Positions 16,520 to 23,661 of a stretch of 64,000 bases of DNA are shown piece after piece. Positions within the stretch are counted from its first letter, which is position 1, and each line of letters starts with the position of its first letter. Below the pieces are notes generated by a model that was given only the letters and a program-made list of their open reading frames with translations, searched no databases and was not told where the DNA came from. A program made the position numbers and the translations under genes. Where the stretch lies: NCBI GenBank assembly GCA_022826725.1, contig JAJDUF010000016.1:372001-436000 (forward strand). Reading direction: 5' to 3'. This stretch comes from Chloroflexota bacterium. Its GTDB lineage: Bacteria; Chloroflexota; UBA11872; UBA12225; JAJDUF01.

Positions 16520-17557
16520 ATGAGCCAACCGCCGACCACCGCCGAGGCGCCGGGCACCGTCATCGGTATTGACTTGGGCGGCACGAAGGTACTTACGGCC
16601 GTTGTCGCTCCCGATGGGCGCATCCTGAGCCGGGACAAAATGTCGTCGCGGGGTACGTCCGGTTACGAGGAACTGCTGGCCCGGATCGCCGGTAGCGCGC
16701 GGACGGCCGCCGACACGGCCGGCATCGCGCTGGATACGGTCGCTGCGGTCGGTATCGGCGTGCCGGGCACCGTAGACCAAGACGCCGGAGTCGTGCGGAT
16801 TGCACCGAACCTCGACTGGCGCGACGTACCGGTCGGCAGCACGTTGACCGAGCTGCTGGGGTTGCCGGTAATCGTGGACAACGATGTGAACGTGGCCGCA
16901 CTCGCCGAGCATCGCCTCGGCGTGGGCCAACAGCTGTCCTCGCTGCTCGGTGTCTTTATCGGCACCGGTATCGGCGGCGGCCTGTCCGTTGACGGCGGGC
17001 TGTATCGTGGCGCGCATCAAGCGGCTGCCGAGATTGGACACATGGTCGTCAAAGCCGGCGGGCCGCGTTGCCCCTGCGGCCGGCGCGGCTGTATGGAGGC
17101 ACTGGGTAGTCGCACCTCCATCACACGGGAGATCGCGCGGCGGGTCGCAGCGGGCAAGTCGAGCAAGCTGGTCAAGCTGGCCGGCGGCGACGTGCGGAAC
17201 GCCAAGGGCGGCGCGCTCCGCAAAGCGTACATCGGCGGCGACAAGCTCACCCGCCAAGTCGTGGACAAGTCTGCCCGCTACGTCGGCATCGGCGTTGGCT
17301 CGCTCGTCAACGTCCTGGACCCCGCGATTGTCGCGCTCGGCGGCGGCGTGGCCGAGAACCTGGGTGATCGCTACGTGCAGCGCGTGGCGAAGATCGCCCG
17401 GCGCTATATCGTTGATGAGACGGCGCGCGCCGTGCCGATTGTCACTGCGACGCTCGGCGACGACGCCGGCGTGCTGGGGGCGGCGCTGCTGGCGCAGCAG
17501 CTCAGTCGAGCCACGACAGCGCCGGCTGGTCCGGCGGTCGTCGAAACCGCCGCCTGA
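16520..17557 (+). CDS. ROK-family sugar kinase (glucokinase-like)
   Basis: A 345-aa ROK protein: phosphate-1 motif VIGIDLGGTKVLTAVV, GIGVPGTVDQDAG, VDNDVNVAALAEH (catalytic Asp), GVFIGTGIGGG, and the zinc motif in GHMVV..CPCGRRGCMEALGS. Such kinases phosphorylate glucose or related sugars with ATP. The insertion with KLAGGDVRNAKGGALRKA is typical of the glucokinase-like subgroup in Chloroflexota and Actinobacteria. Features of polyphosphate glucokinases (extra phosphate-2 text) are not evident, so use of polyphosphate is only a possibility raised by the CYTH/CHAD context. AAAGGAG precedes the ATG. A 55-bp repeat element separates it from the HD gene. Confidence 0.85.
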   Translation: MSQPPTTAEAPGTVIGIDLGGTKVLTAVVAPDGRILSRDKMSSRGTSGYEELLARIAGSARTAADTAGIALDTVAAVGIGVPGTVDQDAGVVRIAPNLDWRDVPVGSTLTELLGLPVIVDNDVNVAALAEHRLGVGQQLSSLLGVFIGTGIGGGLSVDGGLYRGAHQAAAEIGHMVVKAGGPRCPCGRRGCMEALGSRTSITREIARRVAAGKSSKLVKLAGGDVRNAKGGALRKAYIGGDKLTRQVVDKSARYVGIGVGSLVNVLDPAIVALGGGVAENLGDRYVQRVAKIARRYIVDETARAVPIVTATLGDDAGVLGAALLAQQLSRATTAPAGPAVVETAA

Positions 17558-17590
17558 GCCGGGCCGGGGCCGCCGGCCGCCATGATGACT

Positions 17591-17681
17591 TCCCTTCCCT
17601 GGAGGGAAGGGGCCGGGTGACCGGCCAAAGCCGCACGGATAGTGCCAGGTGTGGTGCGGCTTTGGCCGGTCAGGGGGTAGG
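17591..17681. repeat. Host palindrome (CTTCCCT type) interrupted by the 55-bp nested element, copy A
   Basis: Host stem TTCCCTGGAGGGAAGGGGCCGGG at 17592-17617 is followed by a 55-bp insert at 17618-17672 with perfect 19-bp inverted ends (TGACCGGCCAAAGCCGCAC), then the host tail GGGGGTAGGT. The 17-nt loop is the reverse complement of that in copies B (41373-41427) and C (42772-42826), so this copy is inverted relative to the host. Confidence 0.9.
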
Positions 17682-17688
17682 TCCGAGT

Positions 17689-18327
17689 ATGGTCAACGGA
17701 AAAGCAGGCATGGAGAGTGCCCGCTGGCCAACGGAGCGGGTCGCGCCACAGACGCTGCGGCTTGGCGTCGCTGTGGCCCAGGAGTTGCTCCAGGAATCGG
17801 GCTGGGCGTGGGGTCACGTGCAGCAGGTGACACGCCTCGCCGTGCAGCTGTTCGATCAGACGGCAGCCTTGCACGACCTCCCGGATTCGGCGCGACCGGT
17901 GCTCCAAGCTGGGGCGCTCGGCCACGACATCGGTTACCAACGCTCTCACAAACGCCACCACAAAGAGTCGTTCCGCCTGCTCCGCCAGCGACTGCGCCCG
18001 CTGGTCGGTGACGAGTTGGCGACGATGATCGCCTGTGTGGCCCGCTATCACCGCAAGGCACTACCGAAGCCCCGCCACGTCGGTTTCCGCGACCTCGCGG
18101 CGCCGGCCCGGCTGACGGTCGAGCGCCTCGCTGCCCTGCTGCGTATCGCCGATGGCCTGGATCGCTCCCACTTGCAGCGCGTCCGCCAGATGCACAGCCG
18201 CATCACGCCGGTCCGGTGGCAGCTTATCGCCATCGGCGCCGGCGAGACCGAGTTGTGGGGCGCCGAGCGCAAGGCGGAACTGGCCGAGCGCGCCTTCGGC
18301 CGTGCCGTCGAGATCGTCCCCGGCTGA
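17689..18327 (+). CDS. HD-domain protein like the C-terminal domain of Ppx/GppA phosphatases
   Basis: About 212 aa. The HD residues appear as LGHDIGYQRSHKRHHKESF, and the later YHRKALPKP and RLAALLRIADGLDRSH match the HD-type C-terminal domain that follows the catalytic part of exopolyphosphatase/GppA. Here it is free-standing, without the N-terminal ASKHA phosphatase domain. A phosphohydrolase role acting with the CYTH/CHAD/kinase genes is inferred. ATG 17689 lies after the inserted 55-bp repeat; the open frame reading from 17617 through that repeat is rejected. A second in-frame ATG at 17710 is possible. Confidence 0.8.
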   Translation: MVNGKAGMESARWPTERVAPQTLRLGVAVAQELLQESGWAWGHVQQVTRLAVQLFDQTAALHDLPDSARPVLQAGALGHDIGYQRSHKRHHKESFRLLRQRLRPLVGDELATMIACVARYHRKALPKPRHVGFRDLAAPARLTVERLAALLRIADGLDRSHLQRVRQMHSRITPVRWQLIAIGAGETELWGAERKAELAERAFGRAVEIVPG

Positions 18328-18429
18328 CAGGGTAGGTCCGGCCCCCCTATGGCCCCCCGCGGCGGCGGGAGACGGCGTGTTCCCTCTCCTGGAGCTTGCT
18401 CCGGGGGATGGCTAGGGAGGGGGCTTGCA
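18328..18429. terminator. GC-rich hairpin repeat between convergent genes (candidate two-way terminator)
   Basis: The 102-bp gap between the convergent stops of the HD and DSD1 genes holds GGCCCCCCTATGG followed by TCCCTCTCC and GGAGCTTGCTCC hairpins. A closely related 95-bp block fills the convergent gap at 34621-34720. Confidence 0.55.
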
Positions 18430-19626
18430 CTAGCGCACGCGGCCCCGCGCCACGACCGGCCAGACGACTTCCACCTTGCCGTTGCGGGCACCCACGAGGA
18501 AGTTGCTCATGTTGACGGTCGCGCAGACGTGATCGGGGATGACCGACACGCGGTCGCCAAGCTGGGGCCGCTGATCCGGCGGGCAGTCCGACAGGTCAAC
18601 GAAGCCGTGCTCCTCCGACATGGCATACAGCCGCGCCTCGGGAAACTCGACCACGTGCCCGAGCAGGTCCAGCCCCAGCGTCTCCGGCGTGATGGCCTTC
18701 GAGCCGGCATCAAGAATGGCGCGGTCGGGCGTCGGCCGGCTGACCACCATGCCGTGGATGGCGAGCGCCACGTCGTCCATGGTCCACAGCTTGCCCCGCT
18801 CGACCGTATGGCGGTCGTGAAAGATATAGGTGCCGGGGCGGTACTCGGTGACGCCGGGCACGTTCTGTGACCAGTGTAGCTGCGGCGTCCCGCCCATGCT
18901 GATCTCCGGTGCCGGGTGCCCGGCACGCTTGAAGACCTGGAGCGCCTGGCCCATGAAGGCTACCGGTGTCGCTTCATCCAGCGGCGCCGGGTAGCTCATC
19001 AAGCCGCCGAACGAGAGATTGGGCAGGCGGTCAATGTACAGGGCGAGGTCGAAGGCTTGCTGCGGCGTCTGCACGCCGGCGCGGCCCATGCCCGTCTCGC
19101 ACTCCACCCCGACGTCCAGCGTGCGACCGGCCGCGACGGCCACCTTGCTCACGCCCTCGGCGACCAGGCCGCTATCGCAAGTCAGGCTGAGTTTGACCGT
19201 ATCGCCGAAACGGTCAAGAAAGGCCCGCAGGCGGTCCAGCTTTGCTTGGCCGAGCAGGTTGTATGGCAGGTAGATGTCGTCGAAGCCGGCCTCGGCAAAG
19301 ATTTCGGCTTCGCCCAGCTTCTGCACGGTGATGCCCTGCGCACCGGCCGCGACCTGCTGCCGGCCAATCGCCGGGACTTTGTGCGTTTTGATGTGCGGCC
19401 GATTGCGGACCCCGATCCGGTCGCAATAGTCCTGGACGAACCGAATGCTCCGCTCCATCCGGTCGAGGTCAACGATCAGGGCCGGCGTTTCCACCTCGCT
19501 GACGGGCTGCCCCAGCGTGGGGAGAGACTCCGGCGCTTGCGCGATGTCCGCCCAATCCTGCCAATCCCGGCTCATGCGCTCCCCGTTTCGATCCACAGTG
19601 GCCGGTGCCGCCATCGGAGTTGCCAT
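18430..19626 (-). CDS. DSD1-family PLP enzyme (D-threonine aldolase / D-serine dehydratase-like)
   Basis: A 398-aa fold-type III PLP enzyme. The N-terminal alanine-racemase-like barrel has ETPALIVDLDRMERSI and PHIKTHKVPA, where the first Lys binds PLP; the C-terminal domain has the metal site with DHVCATVN (His/Cys), as in D-threonine aldolase and D-serine dehydratase. GGTPQLHW and YRPGTYIFHDR are also family text. ATG 19626 is chosen for the AGAGGAGG six bases upstream; the frame to 19842 is unsupported. It probably degrades a D-3-hydroxy amino acid; which one cannot be read. Confidence 0.87.
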   Translation of the reverse strand: MATPMAAPATVDRNGERMSRDWQDWADIAQAPESLPTLGQPVSEVETPALIVDLDRMERSIRFVQDYCDRIGVRNRPHIKTHKVPAIGRQQVAAGAQGITVQKLGEAEIFAEAGFDDIYLPYNLLGQAKLDRLRAFLDRFGDTVKLSLTCDSGLVAEGVSKVAVAAGRTLDVGVECETGMGRAGVQTPQQAFDLALYIDRLPNLSFGGLMSYPAPLDEATPVAFMGQALQVFKRAGHPAPEISMGGTPQLHWSQNVPGVTEYRPGTYIFHDRHTVERGKLWTMDDVALAIHGMVVSRPTPDRAILDAGSKAITPETLGLDLLGHVVEFPEARLYAMSEEHGFVDLSDCPPDQRPQLGDRVSVIPDHVCATVNMSNFLVGARNGKVEVVWPVVARGRVR

Positions 19627-19807
19627 CGTCTCCTGCCTCCTCTTGTCTTGCCAAGGGTCAACCGGCGCTGTGTGAGCCTGTCTGCCGGTGCCGCCCGCCG
19701 CTGGATGTACGTTATCTTGGTAGGGTACAAGATTGTAGCTCTGTGTACTGCATAAGCGTGCGGCAGCGCCAACGACGAAGCTCGATGCCGTGCTCCGTTC
19801 TCGGACC

Positions 19808-20248
19808 ATGAACACCGGCACCAGCCGCGAATTCGCGCTCATCAGCGCCCTGTTCGTGCTCTTTTTGCTCTTCGTGGTGCGAGTGTACGCCGGCCATTGG
19901 GCCGTGGCGCTTCAGATCGTGCCGCCGAGCGGGAGCGGCAGCGCGGCGCCGGCGGCGAGACCCGTTACGCCCCCGGCGCCACAGCCGGCCGGCGCGCCGG
20001 CCGCGGCCCCAGCATCCGCCCCCGCGGCACGCCCGACCCTGGCGCCGACCGATGAGCCACCACCGCGCAACGCCACCGACGAGCATGGGGTCTTCTACGA
20101 CGAGCACGGGGTCGCGATTACAGGACTGATCGCCAATCCGTCGGGGGTCCACAACGTCCCACCGGGCCGGCTGGTACGGATTGGGGGGCCGGGGGGCGAG
20201 CTATTCGAGGTGCTGCTCGGCGGCAAGCTCAAGCCGGTCCAAGAATAG
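19808..20248 (+). CDS. Hypothetical membrane-anchored protein with Pro/Ala-rich linker
   Basis: About 146 aa. A strongly hydrophobic helix near the N terminus (ALISALFVLFLLFVVRVY) is followed by a Pro/Ala-rich spacer (about residues 45-80) and a C-terminal globular part (DEHGVFYDEHGVAITGLIAN, GRLVRIGGPGGELFEV). This suits a single-pass protein with an outside domain. GTG 19790 is an alternative start. It is divergent from the DSD1 gene and convergent with the TIM-barrel gene. No family recognised. Confidence 0.6.
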   Translation: MNTGTSREFALISALFVLFLLFVVRVYAGHWAVALQIVPPSGSGSAAPAARPVTPPAPQPAGAPAAAPASAPAARPTLAPTDEPPPRNATDEHGVFYDEHGVAITGLIANPSGVHNVPPGRLVRIGGPGGELFEVLLGGKLKPVQE

Positions 20249-20299
20249 CCCGGCCCGCCAGCATGGCGGCCTTCCTCGGTGCGCCGCTAGGCGCCTGGC

Positions 20300-21232
20300 T
20301 TACTCGCCGTCCTCCGCCCGCCTGATAAGCTGCGCGAGCTGGGCGAAGTTGGTACGCATCGCCTCGACCGGCGAGCCGCCGGCCGGCCGGAAATGCGTCG
20401 CCATGGCCAGGATCGTCTCTGAGTGATGGACGCGGAGCTGGCACAGGATGGTCACGTAGTCCACGTCGCCGGCTCCGAGCGGACAGTATTGGAAGTGCAG
20501 CTGCTGACCGTCAATGACGCGCAGGTCCTTCAGGTGCAGCCCGTGCAGATAGGGCCGCATGTTCTGATAGCCGGCGGTTGCCACGTCCGCTTCCCCGGAG
20601 TTGAAGTTATCCGCCGGTCCCCACAGTGCCTTGAGCCGTGGCGAGCCGAGCCGCTCGGCCAGGCGGCGGAAATTGCCCGTCGTATTGGTGTAGTTCCACG
20701 GCATCATGGAGACCGCTACGTCCACGGCGTACCGCTCGGCCTGCTCCAGCACGAGCGAGAACGCCTTGAGCAGCTTCTCCATGTCCCCGTCGGAAATCAC
20801 CCCGCCGCGCGTGAGCCAGCGCATCGGCCAGGTGGGTTTGCCGGCCGTGTATTCGCCCGGCCAGGCAAAGGTAAAGGTGCAGACCGCACCCACACCCAAG
20901 TGCGCCGCCAACTGGATCGAGCGCGTGACGGCGGCGAGGTCCCGCCGGAAGGCCGGCTGGTCTGCCATCGTCGCAACGTCGAGATCGGTCAGGTGGAATT
21001 GCTTGAAGGGGCTACCGGCCCGCAGCAGGTGGAGCTTAAGGCCGTGCTTGGTGACGCGAGCCGCCATCCGCTCCGCCTCGCGGTCGCTCATCTCGGCAAG
21101 CGGCTTCTCGTCATCTATCCGGTCGAACCACACGTACTCGGCGCCGATCTCCTTGGCGGTAGCCAGCGCCCGGTCGAAGGGCAGCTCTAGCTCGTGCAGG
21201 AACATGCTCAACTTGAAACGGGAATCGCTCAT
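20300..21232 (-). CDS. TIM-barrel sugar-phosphate isomerase/epimerase-like protein (AP endonuclease 2 family)
   Basis: A 310-aa protein of the xylose-isomerase-like TIM-barrel family: KEIGAEYVWFDRI, KHGLKLHLLRAG, DLAAVTRSIQLAAHLGVGAV, VAVSMMPWNYTNTTGNFRRLAERLGS, LKALWGPADNFNSGE and LHLKDLRVIDGQQLHFQYCPLGAGDVDY. The ending with an acidic/His strand and 'PLGxGDVDY' is standard for sugar isomerases and epimerases. Its ATG overlaps, as ATGA, the stop of a decayed upstream P-loop gene, so it was once translationally coupled to it. Substrate unknown. Confidence 0.8.
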   Translation of the reverse strand: MSDSRFKLSMFLHELELPFDRALATAKEIGAEYVWFDRIDDEKPLAEMSDREAERMAARVTKHGLKLHLLRAGSPFKQFHLTDLDVATMADQPAFRRDLAAVTRSIQLAAHLGVGAVCTFTFAWPGEYTAGKPTWPMRWLTRGGVISDGDMEKLLKAFSLVLEQAERYAVDVAVSMMPWNYTNTTGNFRRLAERLGSPRLKALWGPADNFNSGEADVATAGYQNMRPYLHGLHLKDLRVIDGQQLHFQYCPLGAGDVDYVTILCQLRVHHSETILAMATHFRPAGGSPVEAMRTNFAQLAQLIRRAEDGE

Positions 21233-21452
21233 TGGACCGCCTTTCCTGCTGCGTCCGTGGCTTGACGTGTCGCGCCGGACGCCTGGCGCCGGCGTAGTCT
21301 CCGCCGATCGGTCGCGGACAGTTGCGGCCGCACGTCTTCCAGGAACTGGGCGAACGTAGCATCGGCTGTAGCCGTGGTGGTGTCAAGCACGAGCTTGCGC
21401 TGGCGAGGGTCGTCTTGCCAGCGTACTCACAGCCTATGATGAGCAGGCGCAT
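21229..21452 (-). pseudogene. Remnant of a P-loop NTPase gene with internal deletion
   Basis: The ATG at 21452 starts MRLLIIGCEYAGKTTLA, a proper P-loop N terminus (GCEYAGKTT). Seventeen codons later the sequence moves to another frame that reads DDPRQRKLVLDTTTATADAT and then FAQFLEDVRPQLSATDRRRL, a plausible C-terminal end of the same kind of kinase ('...KLVLDTS'). The whole middle of the protein is missing and the two ends are joined out of frame. The old stop TGA overlaps the start of the TIM-barrel gene as ATGA. I recall full-length proteins with these ends of about 200 aa, but cannot confirm that here. Confidence 0.7.
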
Positions 21453-21587
21453 CGGTTACCTCGGGGGACTCCTCGGCACTCCTAGCCACGGTCGCGCCGT
21501 TCGGCCACTATATCTGCGCTGGTACCCGCCGCCCGTTGAAGATACAATAGCGCCGCCAATAATCATACTTGGAGTGCCGCCTGAACG

Positions 21588-22544
21588 ATGAAGAAGAACA
21601 TACTGGTCACGGGAGCCGCGGGGCAGATCGGCACCGAGTTGGTCCCGGCGTTGCGCGAGCGGTACGGCGATGAGCGCGTCATCGCCGCCGGGCATCGCAC
21701 GCCGCTGCCGGACGAGGTACGCGACGGTGGACCGCACATCACCCTCGATGTCGCCAATCAGGCCGATGTAGTAGCAGCAATACGCGACCACGACATCGAG
21801 GTCATCTACCACCTGGCTTCCATCCTGTCGGCGCTCGCGGAGGCCAACCGGCAGAACGCACATGCGGTCAACGTCAACGGCCTGTACCACGTGCTGGAGG
21901 CGGCGGTAGCCGGCGACGTCCGTCAGGTCAACGTCCCCAGCTCAATTGCCGCGTTCGGCCCGGACACCCCGCCCGTCAATACGCCCAACGAGACGCTCCA
22001 GCGACCCAATACGCTCTACGGCATCGCCAAAGTGCTGGGCGAGCTATGGGGCAACTACTATGCCACCAAGCTGGGGCTGGACGTGCGCGGCCTACGGCTA
22101 CCGGGCATCATCAGTTGGAAGACCGAGCCGACGGCGGGTACCACCGACTACGCCGTCGCCATCTTCTACGGCGCGCTCCGCGAGGGGCGCTACACCTGCT
22201 ACCTACGACCGGACACCAGCCTGCCGATGATGTACATGCCGGACTGCATCAACGCGATCATCGGTCTCGCCGAGGCGGACATGGCCAAGCTGAAGCACCA
22301 TGCCGACTTCAACGTGGCCGGCGTCAGCTTTACGCCGTCCGAGTTGACCGCTGCCATTCAGCGCCGGATGCCCGACTTCGAGATTGACTACGACATAGAC
22401 CCGCTGCGCCAGGGCATCGCGGACTCCTGGCCCGATTCGCTGGACGACTCCGTCGCCCGTGCCGAGTGGGGTTGGCGTCCGACCTACGACCTCGACGCCA
22501 TGGTGGACGACATGCTCGCCAACCTCTCCATAAAGCTCAGGTAG
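21588..22544 (+). CDS. NAD-dependent epimerase/dehydratase, SDR-type L-threonine 3-dehydrogenase-like
   Basis: A 318-aa extended SDR: Rossmann motif ILVTGAAGQIGTELVPALR, Asp in HITLDVAN, and the catalytic Y-x3-K as TLYGIAKVLGELWG. The text LRLPGIISWKTEPTAGTTDY with AVAIFYGALREGRYTCYL and PDTSLPMMYMPDCINA matches SDR-type threonine dehydrogenase, which oxidises L-threonine to 2-amino-3-ketobutyrate. No kbl ligase gene is next to it. A 78-bp copy of its 3' end, 26 codons including stop, recurs at 27289-27366. Confidence 0.85.
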   Translation: MKKNILVTGAAGQIGTELVPALRERYGDERVIAAGHRTPLPDEVRDGGPHITLDVANQADVVAAIRDHDIEVIYHLASILSALAEANRQNAHAVNVNGLYHVLEAAVAGDVRQVNVPSSIAAFGPDTPPVNTPNETLQRPNTLYGIAKVLGELWGNYYATKLGLDVRGLRLPGIISWKTEPTAGTTDYAVAIFYGALREGRYTCYLRPDTSLPMMYMPDCINAIIGLAEADMAKLKHHADFNVAGVSFTPSELTAAIQRRMPDFEIDYDIDPLRQGIADSWPDSLDDSVARAEWGWRPTYDLDAMVDDMLANLSIKLR

Positions 22545-22579
22545 CTAGCAGCCTCGTCCGCAACAACTCGGCGAACGCG

Positions 22580-22879
22580 CTATCCTTGCCGCCCTCGCCT
22601 CCGTTGGCGGATCGCGCCGGCAATGGCCCGGCAGTACTCTCCCGCGTCGGTGAAATGGCCGTCGCGCCCCGGCACATTGGTACGGTCAGTCATCACCCAG
22701 CCAACGCTACCCACCATGGTCATCTCCCACAGGCGTTCACCGCGAGCAAGCGTGACGTGGAAGTGACGTTGCGGAGCAACTTGACTGATCGGCTCATGCT
22801 CGCCCATGCTCCCAACAGTTGGGGCACCCGGAAGCGTGTTCATCCCCGTAGCCTCCCCCGCCGCGCCGGTGGCGCTCAT
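22580..22879 (-). CDS. Small hypothetical protein coupled to the RHH gene
   Basis: A 99-aa protein whose ATG overlaps the TGA stop of the upstream ribbon-helix-helix-like gene as ATGA, a sign of translational coupling. It reads RHFHVTLARGERLWEMTMVG, then WVMTDRTNVPGRDGHFTDAG and a basic C terminus RRRRGRQG. No family recognised. The pairing of a small DNA-binding-like protein with a short downstream partner resembles a toxin-antitoxin layout, but no toxin motif can be seen. Confidence 0.5.
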   Translation of the reverse strand: MSATGAAGEATGMNTLPGAPTVGSMGEHEPISQVAPQRHFHVTLARGERLWEMTMVGSVGWVMTDRTNVPGRDGHFTDAGEYCRAIAGAIRQRRRGRQG

Positions 22880-23196
22880 CCCTGATACTCCCGGCAACGC
22901 TGCCGCAGCGCCGCGTCAAACCAGGCCCGCAGCTCGTCACGCTCCATGGCAAACGGCCCGCGGCAGACCGCCTCGGCCAGCAGCAACGTCAGGCCCTCGG
23001 CTGTCGGATTGTCGCTCCCGACCAACTCCGGCAACTGCCGCTCGAAATATAGAAAGATCGCATCCTCGTACAGCGCCGATATGGTCCGACCTTCATGCTT
23101 GGCCAGGGCGCTCACCAACTCCACGACCCCTACGTCTATCCGCAGTGTGGTCGTGATCTTGCGCTGGTCGCGCACACGCGGATGATTGTTGCCCAT
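22876..23196 (-). CDS. Ribbon-helix-helix-like small protein
   Basis: A 106-aa protein from ATG 23196. The stretch RKITTTLRIDVGVVELVSAL then AKHEGRTISALYEDAIFLYF has the strand-helix-helix pattern of RHH DNA-binding proteins (polar strand 'TTLRID', then two helices). An acidic/hydrophobic C-terminal half follows. An in-frame start at 23298 exists but overlaps another small ORF. Likely a repressor or antitoxin-like regulator; inferred from the fold pattern only. Confidence 0.55.
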   Translation of the reverse strand: MGNNHPRVRDQRKITTTLRIDVGVVELVSALAKHEGRTISALYEDAIFLYFERQLPELVGSDNPTAEGLTLLLAEAVCRGPFAMERDELRAWFDAALRQRCREYQG

Positions 23197-23213
23197 CACC
23201 TCACCAACAAGCC

Positions 23214-23321
23214 CTATGGCTGCGCTGCCAACACCCACCACGCGACCCACGTGGGCACACCGAGCGCCAGGCCTAGCACGATGCCTGTAAGTACGCATTG
23301 GGGTACTACATCGTCTCGCAT
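23214..23321 (-). CDS. Very small single-pass membrane protein (35 aa)
   Basis: ATG 23321 to TAG 23214 gives a 35-aa peptide with one hydrophobic helix rich in Trp: GIVLGLALGVPTWVAWWVLA. It lies 17 bp before the RHH-like start and overlaps the tail of another short hydrophobic ORF (23306-23386). Without homologues this could be chance, but the composition is typical of genuine small membrane proteins. Confidence 0.35.
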   Translation of the reverse strand: MRDDVVPQCVLTGIVLGLALGVPTWVAWWVLAAQP

Positions 23322-23386
23322 GGTCGCGTTCCCGAGCGTCGTCGCAGGCTACTCCCGATCCACACCGGATTGAGCACGATCAGCAC
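23306..23386 (-). CDS. Possible very small hydrophobic protein
   Basis: From GTG 23386 the frame reads VLIVLNPVWIGSSLRRR to a stop at 23306; upstream codons keep it open to CTG 23407 with FWVLAAVLIV, so the real start is uncertain. A hydrophobic helix followed by SLRRR resembles a short membrane anchor. The stop overlaps the start region of the 35-aa ORF by 16 bp. Confidence 0.25.
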   Translation of the reverse strand: MLIVLNPVWIGSSLRRRSGTRPCETM

Positions 23387-23443
23387 GGCCGCCAGTACCC
23401 AGAACAGTTCACCCTACAGCGCACCGACGAGGGAAAGGGCAGT

Positions 23444-23623
23444 CTACCCATCGGTCGTCTCCAAGTACGACCGCACGCGCCAGAGCGCCCGCAGCGCACC
23501 CCATACGCCGGTGAAGTCAATCCGCCGGATCAGTACACGGCCCCGTCCGTCGCGGATTTGCGCCGTATTGCGCCCATCCTCCGCGGTCCAAACGGCGATG
23601 ATGATGTTCGGCTGCCGTGCCAT
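23444..23623 (-). CDS. Small hypothetical protein (59 aa)
   Basis: ATG 23623 to TAG 23444. The peptide begins MARQPNIIIAVWTAEDGRNT and continues RDGRGRVLIRRIDFTGVWGA, ending SYLETTDG. It is basic and Trp-rich with regular coding composition. It is the first of several small, closely spaced or overlapping ORFs on this strand (23623 to 22580) placed between the dehydrogenase and secreted-protein genes. No family recognised. Confidence 0.45.
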   Translation of the reverse strand: MARQPNIIIAVWTAEDGRNTAQIRDGRGRVLIRRIDFTGVWGALRALWRVRSYLETTDG

Positions 23624-23661
23624 CTCTCGTTACTCACTAGCGTCCAGCACCAGACACCCAC

